In this document: piece by piece, positions 55,481 to 63,999 of the stretch
How the letters are laid out: each line of letters opens with the position of its first letter
Numbering within the stretch: the first letter of the stretch is position 1
Origin: Streptomyces sp. NBC_00102
GTDB taxonomy: Bacteria; Actinomycetota; Actinomycetes; Streptomycetales; Streptomycetaceae
Assembly: GCF_026343115.1 (NCBI RefSeq)
Contig: NZ_JAPEMC010000002.1
Span: forward strand, 62,001-126,000
DNA: 64,000 nucleotides
Direction: 5' to 3'
Made by a program: the position numbers and the translations under genes
The notes under the pieces: generated by a model
What the model was told of the DNA's origin: nothing
What the model saw: the letters and a program-made list of their open reading frames with translations, nothing else
Databases searched by the model: none

Positions 55481-56901
55481 CGCTCGCTCTCTTCGGTTGA
55501 GGGGCGGGTGGGGGACTGCCCGGCGAGGGGAAGGGACCGGAGCGTCCGCGCCGCCCCCGGCCGCTCCTCGGCGAGCCACTTGGCGGTGCCGGGGGTGGCG
55601 GCCAGCGTGCCCTGGCCCCGGGTGGTACCGCTCCCGATACCGACGCGGCCGTCCGCCAGGTCGTCCAGCGCCATCACGAGCGCCGCCCGGACCGGCTCGG
55701 GCACGTCGCCGTCCTGGCGGAGGTGCAGGGTGACGAGGCCGTCCTCGACCGTCTCCTCGGAGAAGAGCCCTTCCTCGCGGGCTCCGCCGAACACCCGGTC
55801 GATCACCACGTGGTTCCGGATCCGGATCCGGCCCTCGCGGACGGCCGAGTCCGCGAACAGGAGCCGGCCGCGTCCCCCGACCGATTCCGTGGCCGGTGTC
55901 CTGTCCCCCGCGCCTCCGGTCCGCTCGCTCCACCCGAAGGACACGCAGACGCAGCAGGTGCCGCAGCTTCCCGGGCCGCCGTCGTCAGAAGCCGAGCAGA
56001 TGTCCTCGTACCCCACCGAGCGCAGCACGAAGGCGACTCGGCTGCGCACGATTCCCTTCCACGTGCTGCCGGGGACGACCGGGACGTCCTCGAAATCGCG
56101 CAGGAGCCGCGCGATGCCCGTGCGACGGCCGGCCCGTTCGAGGAACGTGCCGGAGCCGATACGCAGAGCGTCGACGATACGGAACTCCAGCGGCCTGCCG
56201 AAGAGATACGCCTCGTCCGGCGCCGCGCCGGGCGTCCGGGACCGCTCGTGGACGAGAACCGCGTGGTCGTCGACGAGATCCGGGCCACCCCGGAGCAGCC
56301 AATGCCGCAGCCCCTCCGCCGTGGCGAGATCGATGGTCCGGTGCCGTACCGACACCACCTCGGCGCGGCCGAGACCGACCGTCCGCCCGCCGCCGATCCG
56401 GGGCTTCCACGTCCGCAGGAGTTCCACGACCTCCCGTACCAGGGGAGAGTCGGCGGTCTCGGTGTCGATGCGGAACCACACCGACACGTCGGTCCCGGGA
56501 GGGAGGAGCTCGCGGCTGTGCAGGGACTTGGCCCTGGCGGCCGCGTGATGGCCGGAGACGGCCGTGCGGCGCCGGCTCCGCGGAGCCTCCGGCGCGCTCA
56601 CCCGAGTACCGAGCACACGGACGGCCGAGGCGACGGCCGTCGACCGCGAGCGCCCCTGACCACCAGGCTTGCCGTCGTCTTCGAAGACATCGCCGAAGAG
56701 CTCCCGGCGCCTTGCCTCCGGAGCGTGCTCCCTCAGGGAACCGGCGGGTGAGGTCCCCGGGAGATGCGGACCGCCCCATCCGTCGCTCGCCAGGGGGAGC
56801 GACGGCCTGAGCACGGAACCCACGGTGTTGCCCTCCGGTGCCGTCACCCCGCCGGGACCGGTGAGTTCCAGATCCGCTCTGAGGACGTGGATCACGCTCA
56901 T
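55477..56901 (-). CDS. Fused double RAMP (Cas7-2x-like) protein
   Basis: A 474-residue protein containing two Cas7-type RAMP folds. The first (1-190) has PHLPGTSPAGSLREH (45-59), an ELFGDVF turn and the Gly-rich loop RIGGGRTVGLGRAEV (168-182). The second (235-455) has VVPGSTWKGIVRS (275-287), a Cys cluster CGTCCVCVSFG (313-323) and the Gly-rich loop RVGIGSGTTRGQGTL. A catalytic Asp like Csm3 Asp33 is not evident in the second domain (GIARLLRD in that position); the first has Asp40 near the loop. It would form two adjacent backbone subunits of the crRNA-binding filament, as Cas7-2x does in III-D complexes. ATGA overlaps at both ends. Confidence 0.85.
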   Translation of the reverse strand: MSVIHVLRADLELTGPGGVTAPEGNTVGSVLRPSLPLASDGWGGPHLPGTSPAGSLREHAPEARRRELFGDVFEDDGKPGGQGRSRSTAVASAVRVLGTRVSAPEAPRSRRRTAVSGHHAAARAKSLHSRELLPPGTDVSVWFRIDTETADSPLVREVVELLRTWKPRIGGGRTVGLGRAEVVSVRHRTIDLATAEGLRHWLLRGGPDLVDDHAVLVHERSRTPGAAPDEAYLFGRPLEFRIVDALRIGSGTFLERAGRRTGIARLLRDFEDVPVVPGSTWKGIVRSRVAFVLRSVGYEDICSASDDGGPGSCGTCCVCVSFGWSERTGGAGDRTPATESVGGRGRLLFADSAVREGRIRIRNHVVIDRVFGGAREEGLFSEETVEDGLVTLHLRQDGDVPEPVRAALVMALDDLADGRVGIGSGTTRGQGTLAATPGTAKWLAEERPGAARTLRSLPLAGQSPTRPSTEESER

Positions 56902-58265
56902 GCCTGCGACGCTCCCTTCCCGATCAGCAGATGCAGGTCCTCCAGCGCGGACAGGACGAGGTCGAGCACCTCGACCGGCGCCTCGCGCAGCATCCGTTCG
57001 AGGCCGTGACGTTGCTCTCCGGTCAGCCGCCGCAGCCGAGGACGTTCCAGCAGGGAGGTGTCGCGGTGGTCCGGACGCAGCGCCAGCTCCTCGACGTAAG
57101 GCCGCAGTTGGCGGGAGAACCACATGCTGTGGCCGGTACCGTGCAGGAGGGACGCGTACGCTTCGGCCTGCTTCCGCGCGCTCGTCGTCCGCGCGGGCCC
57201 GGCGTCCTCGGAGTCGGTGGAGGGCTGTTCCCACGCGGCGGTGGCCGTTTCCACCACCCCGAACCCTTCGCGGCGGCGCAGACCGATGCCCCTCCCGCAC
57301 AGGGCGAGGAGTGCTTCCGGGGCCGGCTCCCGGTCGAAGCGCAGGACCAGCACCGAACCCGCACTGATCGCCAGGTCCGCCGGTTTGGGCAGCCGGGACA
57401 CCGCGTGCCAGCCGGCCTTGCGTTCGCGCCGCGTCCAGACCCCGTCGACCGACTCGACCCGCACTCCTCCCAGCAGGGGAGCCAGTTGGGCGTCGAGGAC
57501 GGCCCGCAGGGAGGAGCGGTCGGCAACGTCCACCGGCAGCCCGCTGTCATCGGTGAGGACTGTGGGGGCGACGAGTCTCAGCGCGATCCGCAGACCGGTC
57601 GACGGCAGGGCGACCGGGGCGGGGCGGGTGCTCCAGTCCGCCGCCCCACTCGTGCTGAGCCGGGCCCCGATCCACAGACGGCGCTCCCGCGCGAGCCACT
57701 CCGAGGCCGACGGGGGCAGGTCCGCCACGGAGGCGACACGCCCTCGGAACACCCGCGGGTTGCCTCTGGCGTCGCGTGCCGACAGCGCCCGCCGGGTGAA
57801 CAGAAGCCCGTCCCCGGCGACTCCGGTGGCGGGGTCGATCCGCGGATGGCTGGTCTGTACGACCGGACGGCCCGTGAACGCCCCGGTGAACTCGACCTCT
57901 CCCTTCCCCGGCACCAGAGGTCCGCAGGCGCAGTAGGGGCTTTCGGCCCCGGCGCCGGGGAATGCCTCGTCGACGACCGTGTCGCAGGCGCCGTACTTGC
58001 ACCGCAGCACCGACAGCGGCACCACGTACGAACCCGTCGCGTACAGCGGACCGTACTGGACCGCACCTTCGAACAACGCGATGAAGTCGCTCCTCAGCCC
58101 GGCGCCGACCTGGTGGGGCTCGCCGAACTCGGTGATCCAGACCTTCGCCAGTGCGCCGCGCAAGGTCTGACCGGGGATGTGGTGGTACGTCATGCGCGGC
58201 GCCGTGCCCGAGGGGTGCCTGCCCAGGGAGATCGACTGCCTGGCGGTGAGCCGGACATCAAGCAC
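56898..58265 (-). CDS. Csx10-like RAMP protein (Cas5-type subunit candidate)
   Basis: A 455-residue RAMP-superfamily protein. Its N-terminus, RLTARQSISLGRHPSGT...YHHIPGQTLRGALAKVW (about 6-44), matches the Csx10 pattern of a strand followed by IPG(S/Q)xLRGAL. A Cys-rich stretch (LRCKYGACD...YCACGPL) probably binds zinc. A second ferredoxin-like half ends with GRGIGLRRREGFGVVETA, the RAMP Gly-rich loop. The C-terminal 100 residues are helical, which could supply a Cas11-like function. It would cap the crRNA 5' handle like Cas5. The GTG start overlaps the Csm3-like stop by 8 bases. Confidence 0.78.
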   Translation of the reverse strand: MLDVRLTARQSISLGRHPSGTAPRMTYHHIPGQTLRGALAKVWITEFGEPHQVGAGLRSDFIALFEGAVQYGPLYATGSYVVPLSVLRCKYGACDTVVDEAFPGAGAESPYCACGPLVPGKGEVEFTGAFTGRPVVQTSHPRIDPATGVAGDGLLFTRRALSARDARGNPRVFRGRVASVADLPPSASEWLARERRLWIGARLSTSGAADWSTRPAPVALPSTGLRIALRLVAPTVLTDDSGLPVDVADRSSLRAVLDAQLAPLLGGVRVESVDGVWTRRERKAGWHAVSRLPKPADLAISAGSVLVLRFDREPAPEALLALCGRGIGLRRREGFGVVETATAAWEQPSTDSEDAGPARTTSARKQAEAYASLLHGTGHSMWFSRQLRPYVEELALRPDHRDTSLLERPRLRRLTGEQRHGLERMLREAPVEVLDLVLSALEDLHLLIGKGASQA

Positions 58266-58839
58266 GCTGATGATCCCTCCACTGTGCTGTCAGATTCATG
58301 AAACGTTCGACCGTCGCCTCGTCCAGTGGAGGGTCCGCCGGAGCGCAAGCGACCCAGCCGAGTCCGCGCCGGCGTCCCCCGCCCAGACTGTGCACACCCG
58401 CGGCGGCGCAGGCCAGGACGGTCAGATGGTCCTCCACCGTCAGAGGGGGGCCGTCGGTCCGGGGCAGGGGGCCGATCCGGGAAACGGTGAACTCGGCCGT
58501 CTTCGCCCAGACTTCCTCGCCGAACATCAGGTGGTCCCGCCGCGCGGCCCCCGTCGTACCGTCCAGAGCCACGCGCGCCCGTGTCGACACCACCGGTGGC
58601 TGCGCGTCGGGGAAGCGGGCCCCCTCCCAACTCCAGGGGCACGCATGGCGAGGACTGCCGAAGACGGCCTCCACCACCTGCGGAAGATCCGGGAGCAGCT
58701 CGCCGGCGGAGTTCCGCATCAGCCCCTTGAGCGAGGTGGCGGGCACGAGCTCGTCCCGGTCGACGACCGCGTCGAGGCCGGGACGGCCCGTACCGGTCGC
58801 GATCCGGAACGGACCGTGGAACGTGATGATCACTCGCAT
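58258..58839 (-). CDS. Csm3-like Cas7 RAMP protein
   Basis: A 193-residue single RAMP protein. FRIATGTGRPGLDAVVDRDELVPATSLKGLMR aligns with the Csm3 block: Asp23 falls at the position of catalytic Asp33 in Csm3, followed by RD and the P(G/A)(S/T)SLKG turn. VFGSP replaces the usual CPVCRLFGS start, RARVALDGTTGAARRDHLMFGEEVW is the beta-thumb region, and GVHSLGGGRRRGLGWV is the Gly-rich loop. It should cleave target RNA in the backbone. I use ATG 58839 (AGGTGG 5 bases upstream), which overlaps cas10 by 10 bp; GTG 58848 is possible. Confidence 0.85.
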   Translation of the reverse strand: MRVIITFHGPFRIATGTGRPGLDAVVDRDELVPATSLKGLMRNSAGELLPDLPQVVEAVFGSPRHACPWSWEGARFPDAQPPVVSTRARVALDGTTGAARRDHLMFGEEVWAKTAEFTVSRIGPLPRTDGPPLTVEDHLTVLACAAAGVHSLGGGRRRGLGWVACAPADPPLDEATVERFMNLTAQWRDHQRA

Positions 58840-60311
58840 GTCCACCACCTGGCGATACCGAGCGCGGCCGCCAGGCCGACGCCCGCGGCGGGAGACTCAC
58901 CGGGCCGGTCGAACGGCGCGAGGAACGGGCGGACGGCGGCCAGGTGACCCACCCGGTCGGCGATGGCGGCCGCCTTGATCGGACCGGCGTCGCGCAGCGC
59001 CTCGGCCAGCCTGTTCCGGTGGCCGGCGGGCACCCGTACGAGCGTCGTCACGGCCGCGTGGGCGCGGGTGGGCGTGCCGTCCGCGTTCTGGAGCGTCGAC
59101 AGGAGCAGCGGCGGGCGGTCGGGGGGATCGGAGCCCTCTGCGGTGATGTCCAGCCACTGCACCGACGCCCGCCGTCCGCGAAACGCCCGCTTCGCCTCGG
59201 ACAGCATCCGGCCGGCCGACTCGACCTGAAGATTCAGGGGATGCCGGTGCCTGGCGAAGACGATTCCGGCCGACGCCGTGGGCGGCTCCAGAAGAGCGGT
59301 GCCGGGAAGGCCCGCGCGGCGTGCGTTGATCCTGTCGATGACCTCGGCGGTCTCCCGGCGCACACGCTGTTCGAACTCCCGCAGGAAGTGCAGGGTGAAG
59401 GGCCATGCCTGATCCGCCGGCATGCTGACCAGCACGTCGTCGCCGCCGACCACATGGGGTACCACGCACAGCCGGCCCGTCTTCAGGGTCAGTGGCAGTT
59501 CCAGTACCGCCGCTGCCAGCGCCTCGCGGGTGGCCCGGGACATGGTGACCGAGAAGCGCTGCTTGAGCGAGGCCGGCTCCGGACCGCGGAGCCCTTCGTC
59601 GGCGAGCGCCTTGAAGAACACGCCGAACGCGTTGCCGTCCGCCGCGACCGTGGCGAGGTGGTTGCCGCCCGAGCCCGGGGCGCCGAGTGCCGCGAGATCG
59701 GGGAAGTGGTCCGGCGCCGGGTCCAGGCCGATGTCCGCCCGGAGCCGCGCCTCCGGGCTGCGGGGATCCTCCCGCACCTGCCGGCGGGGGACATTGCGCA
59801 TCGAACAGTCCGGGCAGAGCCACTCCATGCGCTCGTGCACCGGCTCCCGTCCCGCCGCGGGGGCGAGTTCGCACGACCGGCACGGAATGGCCAGCGGGAA
59901 CTCGGCGTTCGCCGGGAGATCGTGCCGGACGTCACCGTCGCGCTCCTTGCGACGCAGCGTGTCCGCGTACACGGACAGGTACGAGTCGCCCTCGCCCCAC
60001 ACCGACTGGAACTCCGCCCCCGGCAGCGCCGCGCGCAGATGCCCGAAGACGCGATCCTGGATCCGGCGCACCCGGTCGACGTGGGCCGTGCCCGGTTCGG
60101 CCGGGAACCGGAGACTCACGACGCCGTCGGCCTCGCCCGCCTCCTCGTTGACCTCGGCCAGACCGTCCGCGACCTTCCCGACCGCCGCGGCGGACGTCGC
60201 GTACGCGAGGGAGTTGCTGGCGGCCCGGTGACCGCGCAGATCCGATGTCCGGGACAGGTACTGCTGGATCCGCACCGTTGCGAAGTCGACGTACACGTGG
60301 CGATCGTTCAC
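58830..60311 (-). CDS. cas10: Cas10/Cmr2-like palm polymerase subunit without HD domain
   Basis: A 493-residue signature protein of type III CRISPR-Cas. It begins directly with HVYVDFATVRIQQYLSRTSDLRGHRAASNSLAYAT, the Cas10 palm-1 opening, so the N-terminal HD nuclease is absent. A zinc ribbon is formed by Cys144, Cys147, Cys166 and Cys169. The palm has ATVAADGNAFGVFF (about 220-233) and the polymerase motif HVVGGDDVLVSMP with GGDD at 289-292 intact, so cyclic oligoadenylate synthesis is expected; ssDNA cleavage is not. GTG start, overlapping the multi-RAMP stop (GTGA). Confidence 0.93.
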   Translation of the reverse strand: MNDRHVYVDFATVRIQQYLSRTSDLRGHRAASNSLAYATSAAAVGKVADGLAEVNEEAGEADGVVSLRFPAEPGTAHVDRVRRIQDRVFGHLRAALPGAEFQSVWGEGDSYLSVYADTLRRKERDGDVRHDLPANAEFPLAIPCRSCELAPAAGREPVHERMEWLCPDCSMRNVPRRQVREDPRSPEARLRADIGLDPAPDHFPDLAALGAPGSGGNHLATVAADGNAFGVFFKALADEGLRGPEPASLKQRFSVTMSRATREALAAAVLELPLTLKTGRLCVVPHVVGGDDVLVSMPADQAWPFTLHFLREFEQRVRRETAEVIDRINARRAGLPGTALLEPPTASAGIVFARHRHPLNLQVESAGRMLSEAKRAFRGRRASVQWLDITAEGSDPPDRPPLLLSTLQNADGTPTRAHAAVTTLVRVPAGHRNRLAEALRDAGPIKAAAIADRVGHLAAVRPFLAPFDRPGESPAAGVGLAAALGIARWWTCE

Positions 60312-62404
60312 TTGCGTCGTCCCTTGCGGTTGCCCTGTTCGACGATGTCCATCGCGGGATCGGAGTAGGAGGCGGCAGGCAGTTGCCGATAGGGGAAGGC
60401 GACCGTCTCCGCGCGGCTGCCCGAGGTCTCCTTCCAGAAGGAGAAGGACGGCAGCAGCGACTCGGGGGAGAGCGGCGCGGCCGGTTCCGGCAGCGGGCCC
60501 GAGGGCGGGTACCAGACCTGATGGGGCGCCGCCCAGTCCAGGCGGAGGATCTTCGTCAGCTCCCGTTTCCAGATGTCCTTGAGATCGTCCGCCACGGACC
60601 GCCGGAAGGCCGTCACCGCCCGCTCGGCCGTGAGCGGGGGCGGCGGGGCTCCCAGATAGCGGCTGGCGGCGGTGTCCAGGGAGACGACGGTGACCCGGGA
60701 GGTCACGGAACCGAAGCCGAGCGGACGGCCTCCCCCCACGGCCCAGCCGTAGGCGCGCGGCTCGGCGTCCTTGCCGTTTTGGTGGGCGGCCAGCAGGAGG
60801 CCGGGATCCAAGGCGCAGAGCAGCCCGCCGAGTTCGTCGTCGCTCAGGTTCTCGAAGTGCACGCGGGCGGTGAACACCGAGCCCGCCGGGACGGACTGCG
60901 CCTTCGAGAGCATCTGGTTGTCGGGTTTGTAGACCTTCTCGTGGAAGACCCTCGGGCTCGGAGCGGTCGCCCGGAAGTACGGCCGGTCGCCGTGGTTCTC
61001 GGTGAGCCAGTACTGCTTGCGGCCGCGCAGTCCGCGGACACCTTCCCGGTCGCGGTCGCCCTCCGACCCCCACTCGCGGAGCGGGGCGGCTCCCTTCTCG
61101 GCGGTCCCTCCTTCGGACGGGGCGTGGTACTTGAGGTAGAACTGTCCGGCGCCGGGTTTCGGAGCGCCCATGGGCGGGAGGTACTCGACCCGGGTCCCGC
61201 AGGGCGAACCGGGCAGGGCGTCACCGAATCTGACATGCCCCCGGTACGCCCTGATTCCGGCGGGACCGCCCGGCCCCCCGCTCTCCTCGTCCGCCGAGCC
61301 GAAGATCCGGCAGCTGGGGCAGAGCCGCTGGGGATCGGTGCACGCGAGGGCGTGCTCCGGGACCCTTTCCTCCGCCGGGTGTCCGCCACCGGAATGGCGC
61401 CAGACCACCGCGAGGGCCATGTCGGCGATGTGCAGACCGTCCCCGTCGAACCTGGGCAGGACCCAGACGACCTGGTCCTCGTACATCCGGCGGCGCGCGG
61501 CCATCCGCCGGCCCAGGAGCTGCTGCGGACTGCCTGGGTGGAACACGTCGATCCAGTGGGGCTTGGCGTCGTCGCTGCCGGGGTCCTGGCGGAATCTGCG
61601 CATGTCGTCTGTCTGATCGACCGCGTCCAGGTGGCTCTCCCACACATCGGGATCGAACTCCACCGGCCGGGCGTGGTCTTCCAGCCGCCCCGTCGCACAG
61701 AAGTACCGGCCCGGGGAGCGGTCCGCGCCCCGCGCTCCGCCCCGGGTCTTCGTGCGGGTGCGGGAGTCGGTGAGGAGGACCACGGACGGTCCTCCCGCCA
61801 CCACAGCCCTGTAGTCCTTCAACTGCCGTCGCCCGAGCACCTCCTCGGTGGCGTCCGAGCCCGCGGGGACCGTGAACCGGACCCCGGTGCGGAGCTCCTC
61901 CGGGCCGCCGAGCGCGTTCGCCAGGGTGGTGGACTCCACCCAGACGGCCGGGACTTCGCTCAGCTGCATCCTGTCGGGACGGCCGTCCTCGTCCACCCGG
62001 TCCACACGCGCCAGCCGCCAGCCGGACGGACGGGCGCGCACCGGGTCGCGGTAGCCCGGCCGGAACTTCCGGTCGAAGACGCGTAAGCAGCCGCCGGCCA
62101 TCATCTCGTGCAGCGAGCGCACCGCTCCGGCCAGCGAGGATCCCGGCAGGTAGGGAGCCGGCCCGCCGAGCGCCGGGATCCTCCGGTGAGGGAAGAGGCC
62201 GTCCTCGCCGTCGTAGGCGTTGCGCAGCAACAGGGGGCTGCGAGCGGTGAGTTCGACTTCGAGCACCCCGCACGTGCGGCCGTCGCCCAGTCTGCCGTGG
62301 CCGCTCGGGGCGGTACGCCGGCCGGCCGTGTCCTCGTTCTTCGGGATTCGGCTGAAGGTGTAGGGATTGATGAACCGGGTTCCCGCGGTCCTGCCCTCGG
62401 GCAC
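60308..62404 (-). CDS. Large multi-RAMP CRISPR protein resembling TIGR03986
   Basis: A 698-residue protein, first gene of the type III operon. It opens with FINPYTFSRIP, the pattern of TIGR03986-type RAMP proteins, then LEVELTARSPLLLRN (strand 1) and YLPGSSLAGAVRS (85-97). A CPSCRIFGS zinc-turn (362-370), HFENLSDDELGGLLCALD (517-533) and GRPLGFGSV (559-567) belong to a second RAMP-like half, so this is a fused multi-domain backbone subunit. I choose GTG 62404 because GGGAGG lies 4 bases upstream and the conserved N-terminus follows. The reading frame itself extends to 62833 but is unconserved there. Confidence 0.85.
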   Translation of the reverse strand: MPEGRTAGTRFINPYTFSRIPKNEDTAGRRTAPSGHGRLGDGRTCGVLEVELTARSPLLLRNAYDGEDGLFPHRRIPALGGPAPYLPGSSLAGAVRSLHEMMAGGCLRVFDRKFRPGYRDPVRARPSGWRLARVDRVDEDGRPDRMQLSEVPAVWVESTTLANALGGPEELRTGVRFTVPAGSDATEEVLGRRQLKDYRAVVAGGPSVVLLTDSRTRTKTRGGARGADRSPGRYFCATGRLEDHARPVEFDPDVWESHLDAVDQTDDMRRFRQDPGSDDAKPHWIDVFHPGSPQQLLGRRMAARRRMYEDQVVWVLPRFDGDGLHIADMALAVVWRHSGGGHPAEERVPEHALACTDPQRLCPSCRIFGSADEESGGPGGPAGIRAYRGHVRFGDALPGSPCGTRVEYLPPMGAPKPGAGQFYLKYHAPSEGGTAEKGAAPLREWGSEGDRDREGVRGLRGRKQYWLTENHGDRPYFRATAPSPRVFHEKVYKPDNQMLSKAQSVPAGSVFTARVHFENLSDDELGGLLCALDPGLLLAAHQNGKDAEPRAYGWAVGGGRPLGFGSVTSRVTVVSLDTAASRYLGAPPPPLTAERAVTAFRRSVADDLKDIWKRELTKILRLDWAAPHQVWYPPSGPLPEPAAPLSPESLLPSFSFWKETSGSRAETVAFPYRQLPAASYSDPAMDIVEQGNRKGRRK

Positions 62405-62784
62405 GTGGCCTCCCTGTCGATGAGCCGACGGTGGATCCTGTTCCTGCTCCCCGATTATCCGACGGGCGACACGACCGCACGCTCTCCCCGTGGCTGTGAC
62501 CGGAGGGCGCTCGCGCGTCCCGAGGGAGGCGGGGAGCATGTGCCACCAGCACATTCCGGTGAAATGTCGGTTCGCCGGGGGTTGTTCGTGCGCCCATGTC
62601 GAGTCCGGATATGGCTGGAAATGATGGGAGCGGCCGGTTCGGTCCGGCCCGGTCCCACCGAGGGCGCATGCGGTTCCGCTGGTCCCGGCCGTGTTCCCGT
62701 ACGGACGCCACCCCCTCGACGGCCGGTCCGGGCCACGTGCCTGGGGGAGTGCGTGACTCGCCCCGGTGGGCGGCGGCTCGCTCC
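62405..62784. promoter_or_regulatory. Upstream region of the CRISPR-effector operon; no repeat array
   Basis: This 380-bp gap lies between the DUF4241 stop and the multi-RAMP start. I looked for direct repeats of 25-40 bp with regular spacing and found none. The stretch 62555-62640 is locally less GC-rich (GTGAAATGTCGG, GATATGGCTGGAAATGATGG) and is the likeliest place for the operon promoter. Confidence 0.6.
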
Positions 62785-63999
62785 TCACTCTCCCCCGTCG
62801 GAGGCACGGAGCTGGAAGTCGACGACGACGCAAACGACCTGTCCGTCATCGGTGCGGCCGATCCAGACGGGGTAGGACCCGTCGCCCCGGCCGGCACGGA
62901 AAGCGATGAGGTTCGGCTCGGTCTCCGTGCCGGGCAGTTCGACGGTGAACCGGCTGTCGAGGGGTATGAACAGGTCCTCGTCCAGCCGGTCTTCGATCAC
63001 GGTCCGCGTCGCATCCACGAAAGCCACGGTGCCGGTGTCCACACCGACCCCGTAGAACTGGCCCCCGCCGAGCAGCCCCAGGTCCTCGTCGGGCAGGAGG
63101 GCCATGTCCCACTCGCGGGGCGGGGCGTCCAGGAACGTCACCCTGGCCGCGGCGACTTCGGCCCCGGCCGCCGTGCGCAGAAGCGACAGCGTGACGGGAA
63201 ACTCGCCCGGTGGCACGGCGACGGTCCGCGCGCTCTCCCCGATCAGGCCGGGGTCCGAGACCGCCAGCCGCCCTGACGTGATCCGCAGCAGGCCGGCCTC
63301 GACGGGCTCGACGACGGCCGGCCCGTCCGGAGTCCCGCATGCGCCCGGACGGAACAACTGCTCGATGCCGGAGGCGCGCAGCGGTCCCGATTCCTCGCCC
63401 ATCGGCACGTCGCGCAGGACCACGGCCGTGGCGGGCTCGTGGCCCTGCTGGGCGAGAAACGGCGCGAACACCTGCCAGTCGCCGAATTCCGGCACGGGAG
63501 AGAGGAAGTTCTCGACGGGCGCCGGGAACCGCCGCGCGGGGGCGTCCGACGGACCGGATGTCCGAGCGTGCGGCGGCTCCGCCGACGTTCCCCCCGGCCC
63601 GGCGGACTCGGACCTCACCTCGACCTGTCCGTCGGCCGAGACGGTCGTGGTCTCCCGGACGTCCCACGTCCCGTACGAGCGCCCTCGCTCGTCGGCGACC
63701 TGCCATCGGGTGTTCCGGTGGGCCAGCAACATCCCCGTGCTGTGCGGCCTGAGGTCGATCATCTGCATGCGCCGGGACCTGTCGTCGAACAGATACACAC
63801 GCCACATCCGGCGCGGCCAGCGTTCGACCAGTGCCAGCGGTCGCTCCCGCGCGGACAGCAGTACCGCGTAGTCCATGCCGGCGGCATGTCTGCGTGCCGC
63901 GACCGCGCGCGACAGCGGTTCCGGATGGGTCGTTCCCTGGTGGGAACCCCACGCCTCGCCGTACGACACGTCAAGACCGTCGAAGAACACAGCGCTCAT
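62785..63999 (-). CDS. DUF4241 domain protein
   Basis: A 404-residue protein whose C-terminal 200 residues match DUF4241: PVTLSLLRTAAGAEVAAARVTFLDAPPREWDMAL and the ending RAGRGDGSYPVWIGRTDDGQVVCVVVDF (GxGDGxYPxWxG). The function of DUF4241 is unknown. The N-terminal 150 residues (LLSARERPLALVERWPRRMWRVYLFD) are a separate globular part, followed by a linker with low-complexity sequence. The ATG (63997-63999) is one base inside the window edge, so the gene is just complete but its promoter is not visible. It lies 380 bp upstream of the CRISPR-effector operon in the same direction. Confidence 0.8.
   Translation of the reverse strand: MSAVFFDGLDVSYGEAWGSHQGTTHPEPLSRAVAARRHAAGMDYAVLLSARERPLALVERWPRRMWRVYLFDDRSRRMQMIDLRPHSTGMLLAHRNTRWQVADERGRSYGTWDVRETTTVSADGQVEVRSESAGPGGTSAEPPHARTSGPSDAPARRFPAPVENFLSPVPEFGDWQVFAPFLAQQGHEPATAVVLRDVPMGEESGPLRASGIEQLFRPGACGTPDGPAVVEPVEAGLLRITSGRLAVSDPGLIGESARTVAVPPGEFPVTLSLLRTAAGAEVAAARVTFLDAPPREWDMALLPDEDLGLLGGGQFYGVGVDTGTVAFVDATRTVIEDRLDEDLFIPLDSRFTVELPGTETEPNLIAFRAGRGDGSYPVWIGRTDDGQVVCVVVDFQLRASDGGE

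Noticed and set aside
62405..62784. Hidden CRISPR array or tracr-like RNA upstream of the RAMP operon
   Set aside because: No repeated block longer than about 10 bp and no strong hairpin pair was found.
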